Below, in pieces: positions 36,041 through 45,095 of a DNA stretch of 64,000 nucleotides. Under the pieces are notes generated by a model, which did no database searches, had not been told where the DNA came from, and saw only the letters and a program-made list of their open reading frames with translations. Within the stretch, counting starts at the first letter, position 1, and each line of letters begins with the position of its first letter. Made by a program: the position numbers and the translations under genes. Location: positions 1,116,001 to 1,180,000 of the forward strand of contig NZ_CP094997.1 in assembly GCF_022869785.1 (NCBI RefSeq). Direction: 5' to 3'. This DNA is from Dyadobacter chenwenxiniae (lineage in GTDB: Bacteria; Bacteroidota; Bacteroidia; Cytophagales; Spirosomataceae).

Positions 36041-36811
36041 TCAAACTGGATGCTTTGCAACATTAAAAAACTCAGTCGGCGTTTGGCCGGTGAAACTTTT
36101 GAAGTTCCTGATAAAATGGGAATGGTCGAAAAAGCCTGCGTCCAGTGCTGAATCCAGCAACAGCCCGGTCGATGGTGCGTGGCCGATCAATGTTTTCATT
36201 CGCACGATATTGGCAAATTGTTTCGGCGTTGTGCCAATGACCTTTCTAAACCGCTTTTCAAAAACGTCCATGCTTACGTACAGACTTTCAGCCAAGTCCT
36301 TTACGCTGATGATTCCTTTTGCCATCTTTATTTTCTCGATAGAATGAGCGATCAACAGATCCGGCTCCTGACGACGAAGTTTTGTGGTAAGAAACTGCTG
36401 GACAACATTCACTTTGCCTTCAATGGAATAGGCTGCTTCCAGCTGTTCGCTGAGAAACATTAGTTCGGAAAACTTGAAAAAGTTATCCAGCGCAACGTTA
36501 GCTTCAAGCAATTCATGAATAGGCAAGTCAAAGAAGGCAGCAGCGCCGCCTTCTTTGAACTGAACAAGAATATTAGCACTGTTTTTGTCGTACCGGGCGA
36601 TTTTAAAAGATTTCCTTAAACCCGAAATGGAATATGTCGGAAGGCGCGTGTGGCTATCCTGCTCCTGATAATGCACCTGCCCATGCAAGCGAAAAGCTGC
36701 GACCAAAGATGTGTCCGGCAACAACCGGTTCACAAATGTGTCGGCGCTTTCAACAACCACAAACGCTTTCACGAATGGGGTAAGGCAGGAAACAGGTTCA
36801 AATATTTGCAT
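36041..36811 (-). CDS. AraC family transcriptional regulator
   Basis: 256 residues from the ATG at 36811, chosen because MQIFEPVSCLTPFVKAFVVVES is the usual start of the DUF6597-type sensing domain. An upstream extension would run into the dehalogenase gene. The C-terminal helix-turn-helix reads ISVKDLAESLYVSMDVFEKRFRKVIGTTPKQFANIVR, then DAGFFDHSHFIRNFKSFTG. It starts 8 bases after the dehalogenase stop and is presumably in the same operon. Its effector and targets are unknown. Confidence 0.88.
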   Translation of the reverse strand: MQIFEPVSCLTPFVKAFVVVESADTFVNRLLPDTSLVAAFRLHGQVHYQEQDSHTRLPTYSISGLRKSFKIARYDKNSANILVQFKEGGAAAFFDLPIHELLEANVALDNFFKFSELMFLSEQLEAAYSIEGKVNVVQQFLTTKLRRQEPDLLIAHSIEKIKMAKGIISVKDLAESLYVSMDVFEKRFRKVIGTTPKQFANIVRMKTLIGHAPSTGLLLDSALDAGFFDHSHFIRNFKSFTGQTPTEFFNVAKHPV

Positions 36812-36818
36812 AGCTAGT

Positions 36819-37727
36819 CTATAAATGTATTGCTTTACAAGCTTTTCGCAACCATTGGGAAATAGCAACGCCGATTTCATCCGCCGAATCTTCCTGCAAA
36901 TTGTGATGCCCTTTGACTATTATATGTGTCTGATTTGGCCAGCACAAACAGGCCTGCTTTTCTGCATCAGCCAAAGTTCCGGGTGTGGCTTCAATGAACA
37001 ACTTCGGGACGTTACTTGCTGCAAGCCAACTGCTATTTTCATTGACAAGTTTAATCATATCGGCCGGCTCGCCGCCAAGTGGCAACTGCCTGGCCCAGCT
37101 GAGCATAGCCCGTCTGGTTTCACCAGGCTGAGAAAAAGGCTGGCGATAAGCGTCCATTTCTTCGTCTGACAGTGTGCGCAATATCGTCTTCGGCAGGTTG
37201 AATTCAATGAATGAATTTTTTTCCAACACCATTTCCTCGCCTTCATTTGTCCGCAGCCTCCGAAAAGTTTCACTTGCCGCACCGGGCACTTCTTCCCATG
37301 AGCGGGGCCTTGTGATCGCTTCCATGTATACGATCCCTTTCACGGCTTCCGGATGTTTTCTTGCCCAGTGAAAGGCCAGCACCGAACCCCAGTCATGCAC
37401 CACAAAAGTTATATTTTCATTGAGACCCAGCAGCGTGAAAAGTGCGTCCAGATATTGCATGTTGTTTGTGAAAGTGTAATCAGCCGCTTCTGGGAAATGA
37501 TCTGAATCGCCCATGCCCATCAGGTCAGGAACAATGCACCGGCCTGAATCCTCCACATGTGGCAGCACATTCCGCCAGATGTAGCCCGAGGTTGGATTTC
37601 CATGAAGGAAAATAATTGGATCACCATGGCCATTGTCAAGGTAGGCCATTTTGAGGCCGTTAATGACCTGATATTTCTTTTGAAGTTGAAATGCATTCAA
37701 AGCCTGCGCATCTTGTGTCTTTTCCAT
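36819..37727 (-). CDS. Haloalkane dehalogenase-like alpha/beta hydrolase
   Basis: 302 residues. The features of subfamily II haloalkane dehalogenases are all in place: HGNPTSGYIWRN with Asn44, one of the two halide-stabilising residues; VHDWGS with nucleophile Asp112 and halide-stabilising Trp113; YMEAITRP with catalytic Glu136; and GHHNLQED with catalytic His275. The predicted reaction is hydrolysis of a carbon-halogen bond to an alcohol and halide. Epoxide hydrolases share the fold but usually lack the Asn/Trp pair. It is in a likely operon with the AraC regulator and is divergent from a TetR gene whose operator lies between them. Confidence 0.87.
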   Translation of the reverse strand: MEKTQDAQALNAFQLQKKYQVINGLKMAYLDNGHGDPIIFLHGNPTSGYIWRNVLPHVEDSGRCIVPDLMGMGDSDHFPEAADYTFTNNMQYLDALFTLLGLNENITFVVHDWGSVLAFHWARKHPEAVKGIVYMEAITRPRSWEEVPGAASETFRRLRTNEGEEMVLEKNSFIEFNLPKTILRTLSDEEMDAYRQPFSQPGETRRAMLSWARQLPLGGEPADMIKLVNENSSWLAASNVPKLFIEATPGTLADAEKQACLCWPNQTHIIVKGHHNLQEDSADEIGVAISQWLRKACKAIHL

Positions 37728-37811
37728 ATTTACTTGCTCGTTTTTTTACACAAAATTCAAGCCGGGCCGCGCAAGTAAATAATATAAAATCATTGAATTA
37801 ATATATGACTT

Positions 37812-37834
37812 AAATATACTTTATGGTATATTTG
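37812..37834 (+). promoter_or_regulatory. TetR-type operator overlapping the promoter of the TetR gene
   Basis: AAATATAC at 37812-37819 and GTATATTT at 37826-37833 form a perfect 8-6-8 inverted repeat. The -7 element TATATTTG (37827-37834) lies within its right arm, 28 bp before the ATG at 37862. It sits between the TetR gene and the divergent dehalogenase, so binding would block the TetR promoter and perhaps the dehalogenase one as well. Confidence 0.65.
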
Positions 37835-37861
37835 TTGCAAGCTATTAAACTAAGAGTGTCT

Positions 37862-38452
37862 ATGCTTACCAAGGCTGAAAAAACAAAACAATTCATACTG
37901 GAAACAGCTGCTCCCCTTTATAACGAGAAGGGTATTTCGGGTGTGCATATAGATGATGTGCTGGCAGCGACCAAGTTGACGAAGGGATGTTTGTACGGAC
38001 ACTTTGAAAACAAGGATGACCTTTCCGGACAGGTTATCGATTTGCTTTTGAAGAAAATATCAGACAGGATTTACATGGCTGTGGCAGATAAGAAAACCGC
38101 AAAAGCGAAAATCTTTGCATTCCTAGATTTTTATAAAGATCCAATTAATACCTATATATCAGGAGGTTGTCCAATTTTTAACACTGCGGTCGATGCAGAT
38201 GACAATTACCCAGTTATCAAACAAAAAATAGCAGGTGTATTCCGTGCCGGCCAGCAGGATCTTATCAATGTGCTTGTAGAAGGGATTACTAACGGCGAAT
38301 TCTCTGCAAATCTCGATCCTCCGGTATTCGCTTTTAAACTGATGGCATCAATTGAAGGTGGTATAGTCATGTGCAGAACGATGGATACCGCAAAGCCGAT
38401 GCAGTCATTGATCAAAAGCCTTAAAGCCGAACTGGAACAATACATTCTTTAA
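37862..38452 (+). CDS. TetR/AcrR family transcriptional regulator
   Basis: 196 residues from the ATG at 37862; a start at 37823 is inside the promoter. The N-terminal helix-turn-helix is MLTKAEKTKQFILETAAPLYNEKG, then VLAATKLTKGCLYGHFENKDDL. The C-terminal ligand domain contains the YISGGCPIFNTAVDADD segment that marks the AcrR subgroup controlling oxidoreductases. It probably binds the palindrome just upstream and may control the dehalogenase operon and the oxidoreductase that follows at 38560. Confidence 0.92.
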   Translation: MLTKAEKTKQFILETAAPLYNEKGISGVHIDDVLAATKLTKGCLYGHFENKDDLSGQVIDLLLKKISDRIYMAVADKKTAKAKIFAFLDFYKDPINTYISGGCPIFNTAVDADDNYPVIKQKIAGVFRAGQQDLINVLVEGITNGEFSANLDPPVFAFKLMASIEGGIVMCRTMDTAKPMQSLIKSLKAELEQYIL

Positions 38453-38459
38453 TTATTTT

Positions 38460-38495
38460 TTTGACTAAAATAGACCTGGAAGTATATTAAATTTG
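38460..38495 (+). promoter_or_regulatory. Promoter candidate for the NADP-dependent oxidoreductase
   Basis: TTTG at 38460-38463 and TAAATTTG at 38488-38495 match the -33 and -7 elements, with a spacer of 24 bases, longer than normal. The sequence AGTATATT just before the -7 element resembles one arm of the TetR palindrome, which hints that this gene too is under the TetR protein. Confidence 0.4.
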
Positions 38496-38559
38496 AAACA
38501 AAAATGAAATTGGACGAACATCAGATTAAAAGAACTGCGAATTAACAAATAGCCAAAGC

Positions 38560-39570
38560 ATGAAAGCGTTTCTAATTAAAAAATACGATAAAAAAGCAAA
38601 GCTTCTTTTGGAAGAAGTAGCAACTCCTGACATTGAAGACGATGAAGTTTTGGTGGAAGTACATGCCAGCGGTTTAAATCTTCTGGACTCCAAGATCAGG
38701 TCCGGGGAGTTTAAATTGTTATTGCCCTACAAATTCCCGTTGATTCTTGGGCATGATGCAGCAGGGGTTATCACCCGCGTTGGGAAAAATGTCAGAAACT
38801 TCAAAGTGGGCGACCAGGTCTACGCACGTCCGGCCGATTTTCATATCGGGACATTCGCCGAATACATTGCCATCAACGAAAATGATGTTGCGATAAAACC
38901 AAAGAACATTTCGATGGAAGAAGCCGCCTCTGCCCCGCTCGTATCGTTGACCGCCTGGCAGGCATTGGTTGAAATTGGTAACGTGCAAAAGGGCCAGAAA
39001 GTCTTTATCCAGGCTGGTTCCGGTGGGGTAGGCACCATTGCAATTCAGCTGGCAAAATACCTGGGAGCAACCGTCGCTACAACGGCCAGCGAGAAAAGTT
39101 TTGATACCCTGAAAAGTCTCGGAGCGGATATCGTTATCGATTATAAGAAGCAGGATTTTGAAAGCATTTTGAAAGATTATGATCTGGTACTGAACAGCCA
39201 GGATACGGCCACGCTGAAAAAATCGCTGAACGTGCTCAAACCGGGAGGAAAGCTCATTTCAATATCAGGTCCGCCAACGCCTGATTTTGCAAGAGCAATA
39301 GGAGTTCCCTGGTATATAAAAATGATCCTCTCATTGATCAGTTCAGGTATCCGGAAAAAGGCAGAGAAACTTGGCGTGCAGTATTCCTTCCTATTTATGA
39401 GGGCAGACGGCAAACAACTGCATCAGATCACAAAGCTGATTGAATCCGGGGATATCAAACCGGTTGTGGATAAAGTATTCCCATTCACTCAAACTAATGA
39501 TGCAATGGACTATATTGAAAGTGGTCGCGCAAAAGGGAAGGTTGTAATTAATATCAGAGCGCTTGCGTAA
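38560..39570 (+). CDS. NADP-dependent oxidoreductase (zinc-type alcohol dehydrogenase superfamily)
   Basis: 336 residues. The GroES-like N-terminus reads VLVEVHASGLNLLDSKIRSG, then YKFPLILGHDAAGVITRVG. The cofactor-binding Rossmann part has QAGSGGVGTIAIQLAKYLGATVATTASEKS, followed by LGADIVIDYKKQDFE. It ends DAMDYIESGRAKGKVVINI. There is no structural-zinc Cys cluster, so it belongs to the quinone-reductase/reticulon-4-interacting-protein-like group. It lies downstream of the TetR gene and likely answers to the same signal. Confidence 0.92.
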   Translation: MKAFLIKKYDKKAKLLLEEVATPDIEDDEVLVEVHASGLNLLDSKIRSGEFKLLLPYKFPLILGHDAAGVITRVGKNVRNFKVGDQVYARPADFHIGTFAEYIAINENDVAIKPKNISMEEAASAPLVSLTAWQALVEIGNVQKGQKVFIQAGSGGVGTIAIQLAKYLGATVATTASEKSFDTLKSLGADIVIDYKKQDFESILKDYDLVLNSQDTATLKKSLNVLKPGGKLISISGPPTPDFARAIGVPWYIKMILSLISSGIRKKAEKLGVQYSFLFMRADGKQLHQITKLIESGDIKPVVDKVFPFTQTNDAMDYIESGRAKGKVVINIRALA

Positions 39571-39741
39571 CAAACAAGGATGCGATTTCATCAATTAAAA
39601 TATTTTAAAATTTTAATCTATAAAGTTGGTAGAGTAAATAGTTTGCTTAATTTTGTGACGCAGCCACCACCATTATTTGCAATCAATCCGTCGCCTAATG
39701 GCACGGCGCGTTTGCGCTATATTCACTTAACTATTGAAGCA

Positions 39742-40620
39742 ATGAAAAAGTACTCCTATCACCTGGTCTGGCTGGCTGGTATTTACCTGTTATCAGCCTT
39801 TACTGCAAATGACACTGCATACGAACAAGAGATCCAGCAATGGCACCAGAAAAGGGTTGAAAGCCTCAAAGCAGAATCCGGCTGGCTGAACCTGGCCGGT
39901 TTATTCTGGCTCGAAGAAGGCAAAAACACGTTTGGAGGCGACGGAAAGAACAATGTTAACTTTCCAGCGGATAAGAGCAATCCATTCCTCGGCGAAATAA
40001 TTTTAGAAAAAGGCAAAGTGACGCTCAAAGCCAATGCGGACGCCGAGGTTTTCAACGGTGACGCGCCTGTTACGGAACTTGACATTTTTCCTGGTGAAAA
40101 ACCCGTTACTCTCCGCCATAAGTCGTTACGCTGGTTTATTATCAAGCGCGGCGACAAGTATGCGGTGAGGCTGCGTGATCTGGAAAGCGAATATTTGAAA
40201 GGATTTTCAGGCATTGAGCGCTATCCTGTGCAGGAAAACTGGCGCGTAAAAGCCAGGTTTGAGCCTACGACCGGCAAAAAAGTTTCCATAACAGACATTA
40301 CGGGTCGCACCGCCGATCAGGATTCGCCTGGCACGCTTGTATTCAATGTCGGCGGCAAGGAATATCGTCTTGACGCTGTGGGTTCTACCGAAAACCTTTT
40401 CATCATATTCGCCGACCAGACTAACAAGACAGAAACGTATGGAGCAGGACGTTTCCTTTACACTTCAGTGGAAAAAGACGGATCCGCGTGGCTGGATTTC
40501 AACAAATCCATTAATCCGCCATGCGCATTTTCGCCTTATGCAACCTGTCCGCTTCCTCCCAAACAAAACAAGCTTGCACTCGCTGTTTCTGCCGGTGAAA
40601 AGCGTTACGGCGAACATTGA
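39742..40620 (+). CDS. DUF1684 family exported protein
   Basis: 292 residues from the ATG at 39742, the first start that gives a signal peptide (YHLVWLAGIYLLSAFTAND). The DUF1684 features are present: EIQQWHQKRVESLKAESGWLNLAGLFWLEEGKNTFGG near the start, LRWFIIKRGDKYAVRLRD in the middle, and the closing DFNKSINPPCAFSPYATCPLPPKQNKLALAVSAGEK with its NPPCA..PYATCP run. The family is of unknown function, possibly enzymatic. The gene is preceded by an AT-rich gap of about 170 bases. Confidence 0.88.
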   Translation: MKKYSYHLVWLAGIYLLSAFTANDTAYEQEIQQWHQKRVESLKAESGWLNLAGLFWLEEGKNTFGGDGKNNVNFPADKSNPFLGEIILEKGKVTLKANADAEVFNGDAPVTELDIFPGEKPVTLRHKSLRWFIIKRGDKYAVRLRDLESEYLKGFSGIERYPVQENWRVKARFEPTTGKKVSITDITGRTADQDSPGTLVFNVGGKEYRLDAVGSTENLFIIFADQTNKTETYGAGRFLYTSVEKDGSAWLDFNKSINPPCAFSPYATCPLPPKQNKLALAVSAGEKRYGEH

Positions 40621-40675
40621 TTAAGATTCAGATAGCCGTCCCTTAACCTCACATTCATTTATTTCCTGATTTGTT

Positions 40676-40696
40676 CCGGAGGCGCAGCGCCTCCGG
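40676..40696. repeat. GC-rich intergenic palindrome
   Basis: CCGGAGGC at 40676-40683 pairs with GCCTCCGG at 40689-40696 around a 5-base loop, upstream of the SusC start at 40752. It resembles pieces of the larger element at 53052-53206, which also has GGAGGC/GCCTCC cores, and may be a member of a dispersed palindromic repeat family. It could also end transcription of the DUF1684 gene. Confidence 0.4.
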
Positions 40697-40751
40697 CTGG
40701 GGAATTCCATTGCCAATTCGCGCCTTTGCTGCTCACTTAACTTGATATAGC

Positions 40752-43090
40752 ATGAAACAATACTACTTTTGGCTTTCACGTATATTGTATTACGTTGATG
40801 AAATGCCATTGACTGCCATGTCGTGGACATTGTCGCTCATAATAATTTCGAACCTGTCTTATGCGCCAGCGTCGGCTGCAAATTCGAGGCGCTTGGCCGA
40901 CAAGCTGATCACCGGGACGATCCGTGATAAAGAGTCGGGGCAGGGCTTGCCGGGTGTATCCATCATCGTAAAGGGCACGCCGAACGGTACCATTACGGAT
41001 CAGGATGGAAAATATCAGCTTGCTGTTCCTGACAAGGCCACGATCGTAATTTCTTTTATAGGTTATGAAACGATTGAAAAACCGGTTGAAAATCAGTCGG
41101 ACATTTCGGTTGCATTAAATGCCGATACGCGCCAGCTTAATGAGCTCGTTGTGGTCGGCTACGGGACGCAGACCAAGGCAGAATTTACCGGCTCGGCAGT
41201 GAGGTTAAAAGGCGAGACTGTTAAAGACCAGCCGATCCAGAGCTTCGACCAGGCACTGGCCGGGCGGGCTGCGGGCGTGAGCATTGCCCAGCCGAACGGT
41301 GTTCTGAACAATCCTCCCGTAATCCGCATCCGCGGCGTGAATTCGATTTCACTGAGTTCTTATCCGCTGGTGGTTGTGGATGGCATTCCCATTAATACGG
41401 GCAATGTTTCTACCAGCACCGCCGTTCCCAATAATCCGCTGGGTGACATTAATCCCGCTGATATTGAGTCGATTGATGTTTTAAAAGATGCTGCTTCCAC
41501 GTCTATTTACGGTTCCAGGGCTGCCGCAGGCGTTTTGCTGATCACCACGAAACGCGGCAAAACGGGCAAGCCGCGGATTAATTTCGAATCGTGGGCCGGC
41601 GTCTCGGAAGTGGTGCGGTTGCCCAAGCTTTTGAACGCGGAGCAATACATTGCGATCAAGAATGAAGCCGTTTTGAATGCGAAGATCCTGGGAGGAAATG
41701 AGAATAATGACAAGATTCCTGCTGCCTTATTTTTCCCAAATAAAAACGAGGACGGGTCCAATATCGACACGCGCTGGTATGACCACATTTACAGGACTGG
41801 CGTATCTCAAAATCATAACCTGAGCGTTTCAGGCGGCACACAAACGACGAATTATTATTTTTCAGCCAATTATTCCAAACAAAACGGTTTTCTGAAAGCC
41901 AATGAATTCAACCGGAAATCGGTGCGTTTCAACATCGATCAGGAGGTGAGTAGCTGGCTCAAAGTGAATGGAAACGTGTCCTATAACAGCAGTGAAAACA
42001 TTTCACCTTATGCAGGATCGCTGCCGGGCTCCAACTTTTTCCTGGTGGGTGTCGCCCGTCTGGCAACCGCTTTGCCACCCAATGTCCCGGCCTATAACCC
42101 GGATGGTTCCTACAACATCAGCAAGACCAATCCGAACACGATCGGGATGGGAAATAACCAGGTGGTGAGCAACTGGGGAAACTGGGCAATGTTGGCTCCA
42201 TGTACAACCGCGGCATTGAGCTGGGTATCAACGCAACACTCATCCGCTCAGGCGATTTCTCCTGGAATGCATCCTTGAACTTTACAAAACTGCAAAATAA
42301 AGTTACCGCCCTAGCAGACGGCAACACGGACATTGTAGGCACCACGCACGTATCCTACGAAACCACCAATGTAACCCGTGTAGGCCATTCTGTGGGAAGC
42401 CTTTATGGCGCCAAAACTGCCGGTGTCAACCCGGAAAATGGCCGCCGGATATTCATCAACCGCAAAGGCGAGCAGGTGCAGTACAGCCAGGTGGTGGCAC
42501 CGGGTGAGAGCAGCTGGACTTATCTGGACGGTTCCAAAGCCGCTGCGATTACGGGAGCAGATTATTATTTGATTGGCAATGCATTGCCCAAATGGTACGG
42601 CGGATTGAGCAATAATGTAAAATGCGGAAACTTTGATCTTGGTGTGAACTTCTCATTCTCAGGCGGCAATCTGGTCATGAACGGCACGAGGGCGACGCTT
42701 TTGGACCAAAGGGCTTATAATAACTCCGATGAGATTTTTAAACGCTGGCAAAAGCCGGGAGACATTACCGACATTCCCAGACTGGTCTATAACGATCAGT
42801 TGTCGAGCGGCTCGTCGTTTCCTGTGTCAACCAACGCAGAAAAAGCGGACTTTTTAAGATTGCAAAATCTGTCACTCGGCTACCGCATTCCCACGTCCGC
42901 TTTTGGAAGATCAGGCATTGGGCCGGTGCGGGTTTACGCGCAGGGATCAAATCTCTGGCTGCTTACATCTTACTCAGGCACAGACCCGGAATCATCTGTA
43001 AACGGAAATTCCAACACCACGCCTGGAATCGAGAAAAACTCGGTGGGGCAGGCGCGGACTTTCACATTGGGGGTTAATCTCAGTTTTTAA
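40752..43090 (+). pseudogene. SusC/RagA TonB-linked outer membrane protein with an internal deletion
   Basis: A signal segment, then the CarboxypepD-reg domain (GTIRDKESGQGLPGVSIIVKG), the TonB-box-like NELVVVGYGTQTKAEFTGSA and the plug (DVLKDAASTSIYGSRAAAGVLLITT). The frame holds to NNQVVSNWGNW near 42190, then is lost. The other frame resumes at once with GNVGSMYNRGIELGINATL and runs to the end (GQARTFTLGVNLSF). Only about 780 codons remain where 1000-1050 are usual, so about 230-250 codons of the mid-barrel are missing. The product cannot form a barrel. Its SusD partner (43110) is intact. Confidence 0.88.
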
Positions 43091-43109
43091 TTTTAATCAG
43101 ACATTTGGC

Positions 43110-44564
43110 ATGAATATTTTAAAAATAAATAGCAGAAATATCCGCGTTTCACTCCTGTTCACAACTGTACTCACGCTGAATTCCTGCGATCAGAAAACGC
43201 TTTTGAACCCTATTCCGGAGACGGCCATTACCGGCGAAAATGCATTTGAAACACCCGAGCGGATTCTGGGGCTTGTCAATGGGATTTACAAATCTGCCAA
43301 AAGCGGGAATTTCTATGGCGGCAACTATTACACTTATTCCGAAGCGCGGGGCGAAGAGTTTATCAACCGGACCAGTAACACTTTCACCGCTTTCGAAGCC
43401 TGGAACCAGACACTCAATGCCAGTTCCAACTTTATCGCCGGCTTCTGGGCGTCGGGTTATGAAACGATTAATAATGCCAATATCCTGATCCAGGGGGTTG
43501 CCGACCATCCGGGCGTCGTAAGCGATGTCGTTGGTAAACAATACATTGCGGAGGCCAGGTTCCTGCGCGCGCTGAGCTATTATAGCCTGGTTACCGCCTA
43601 TGCACGTCCTTTCAATGAAGACCAGGGCGCTTCCAAAGGCTTGCCGTTACGTTTGCAAGCTGAAACCACAACGGCAAACAATGATCTGGCGCGGAGCACA
43701 GTTGCAGAAGTGTATGCGCAGATTATAAAAGATCTGGACGAAGCCGAGGCCGATCTGCCGTTAACACACAGTTCTGCTTTGCTGAACACGACGCGTGCGC
43801 ACCGTAATTCGGCGATAGCGCTCAAAACAAGGGTTTATCTCAATAGCGGGAAGTATGATAAGGTTATTGATGAAGCCAAAAAAATTGTGTCCGCCCAGCC
43901 TCCGTTCAGCGCGGAAACGGGTGTCAAACACAAGCTGGAAAACATTGTTGAAATCTTCACGACCAACTATACCAGCAGCGAGTCCATTTTATCCGTGCCC
44001 ATGACCGAGCTGGATAATGTTACCGGGCAAACTTCTTTTCCGTATGTTTTCAATGCCAATTCAGAATATAACCTCAACCCCGCCGGGATCTGGGGAGACA
44101 CCGAATGGCGGGCGACAGATCTGCGGAGGACTTTCTCACGGACCGCATCAGGGGTTCAGTTTTTGACCAAATACAGCAAGCCGTCGCCATTCCTGGATTA
44201 CCTGCCCATCATCCGTTACTCGGAAGTTTTGCTCAATTACGCAGAAGCTGCGGCCAGAAAAGGCGACCTCGCGACGGCGAAAAAATTGCTGATCGCGGTA
44301 AGAAACCGCTCCGATGCCAGTTATATTTTTCCAAATGCAGCCGTAGCGTCGCAGCCGAACCTGATCAAAACCATTTTGACCGAACGGCGCATTGAACTTT
44401 TGGGAGAAGGTTTCCGGTCAAACGACATTGTCCGTAACCTGGAAGCTTTCCCTGCAAAATCAGGTAACGGCCTGGTTGCACCGGCCGTCGGGCCTGCACA
44501 GGCCAACTATGTTTTTCCGCTGCCTAATACCGAGATTATTACCAATAAGTTGCTGCTGGAATAA
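43110..44564 (+). CDS. SusD/RagB family nutrient-binding outer membrane lipoprotein
   Basis: 484 residues. The lipobox-like signal ends LNSCDQK. The SusD fold signatures are GENAFETPERILGLVNGIYKSAK, GKQYIAEARFLRALSYYSLVTAYA and LDYLPIIRYSEVLLNYAEAAARKG. The end, LLTERRIELLGEGFRSNDIVRN, is in the variant seen in pairs with short SusC proteins. It normally sits on the cell surface and hands a ligand to its SusC partner, here a pseudogene (40752-43090). No glycoside hydrolase follows. Confidence 0.92.
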   Translation: MNILKINSRNIRVSLLFTTVLTLNSCDQKTLLNPIPETAITGENAFETPERILGLVNGIYKSAKSGNFYGGNYYTYSEARGEEFINRTSNTFTAFEAWNQTLNASSNFIAGFWASGYETINNANILIQGVADHPGVVSDVVGKQYIAEARFLRALSYYSLVTAYARPFNEDQGASKGLPLRLQAETTTANNDLARSTVAEVYAQIIKDLDEAEADLPLTHSSALLNTTRAHRNSAIALKTRVYLNSGKYDKVIDEAKKIVSAQPPFSAETGVKHKLENIVEIFTTNYTSSESILSVPMTELDNVTGQTSFPYVFNANSEYNLNPAGIWGDTEWRATDLRRTFSRTASGVQFLTKYSKPSPFLDYLPIIRYSEVLLNYAEAAARKGDLATAKKLLIAVRNRSDASYIFPNAAVASQPNLIKTILTERRIELLGEGFRSNDIVRNLEAFPAKSGNGLVAPAVGPAQANYVFPLPNTEIITNKLLLE

Positions 44565-44664
44565 ACCTATAAAAGTCAATGTGATTACGGTTCTGTTCGT
44601 CAGCAACTGCGGCCAAGAACCAGCTATAACCTTTGATTAAATAACAGAAAACAGACATTATCTA

Positions 44665-45054
44665 ATGAACTACGAGCAAATAATAAAACTGGCGGTCAAC
44701 CGCGAAGTGAAAATTGTTGTGACAGGTCGGCGCAATACTAATAGAAACACGATCTCGCTCTCGCTTGATTTTTTCGTCAAAGACAGGCACGATGAAAATT
44801 TTAGTCCGCTTATTGGCACGAACCATCCCAAATACTATAAATTTAAAGCCTATTCTGCCGAAAAATCCCAATATCTTCAATTGGAATATAGCGGCGTATC
44901 GAGGTCCCAGCTGAATAAGATTTTAGATGCCTTCAAAGCGCAATTCGCCGTTGGGACAAACTTCGAATATAGCGCCGATATCGATAAAAGGATTAAATAT
45001 CTGAAAGGCTTGCGTGTGACTGCCAGGAGCGTACGGCAGCTGGGGATAACCTGA
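44665..45054 (+). CDS. Small hypothetical protein
   Basis: 129 residues, no signal peptide or membrane helix, no family recognised. The sequence is basic and begins MNYEQIIKLAVNREVKIVVTGRRN, with a middle FFVKDRHDENFSPLIGTNHPKYYKF and a C-terminal FAVGTNFEYSADIDKRIKYLKGLR. The codon pattern looks coding and the opposite strand carries only fragments. It stands alone between a SusD gene and a sulfatase on the opposite strand. Confidence 0.55.
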   Translation: MNYEQIIKLAVNREVKIVVTGRRNTNRNTISLSLDFFVKDRHDENFSPLIGTNHPKYYKFKAYSAEKSQYLQLEYSGVSRSQLNKILDAFKAQFAVGTNFEYSADIDKRIKYLKGLRVTARSVRQLGIT

Positions 45055-45095
45055 ACGTTTGGCACTGAAAGCCTCCGAGCCAATCCTTGTTTGCC

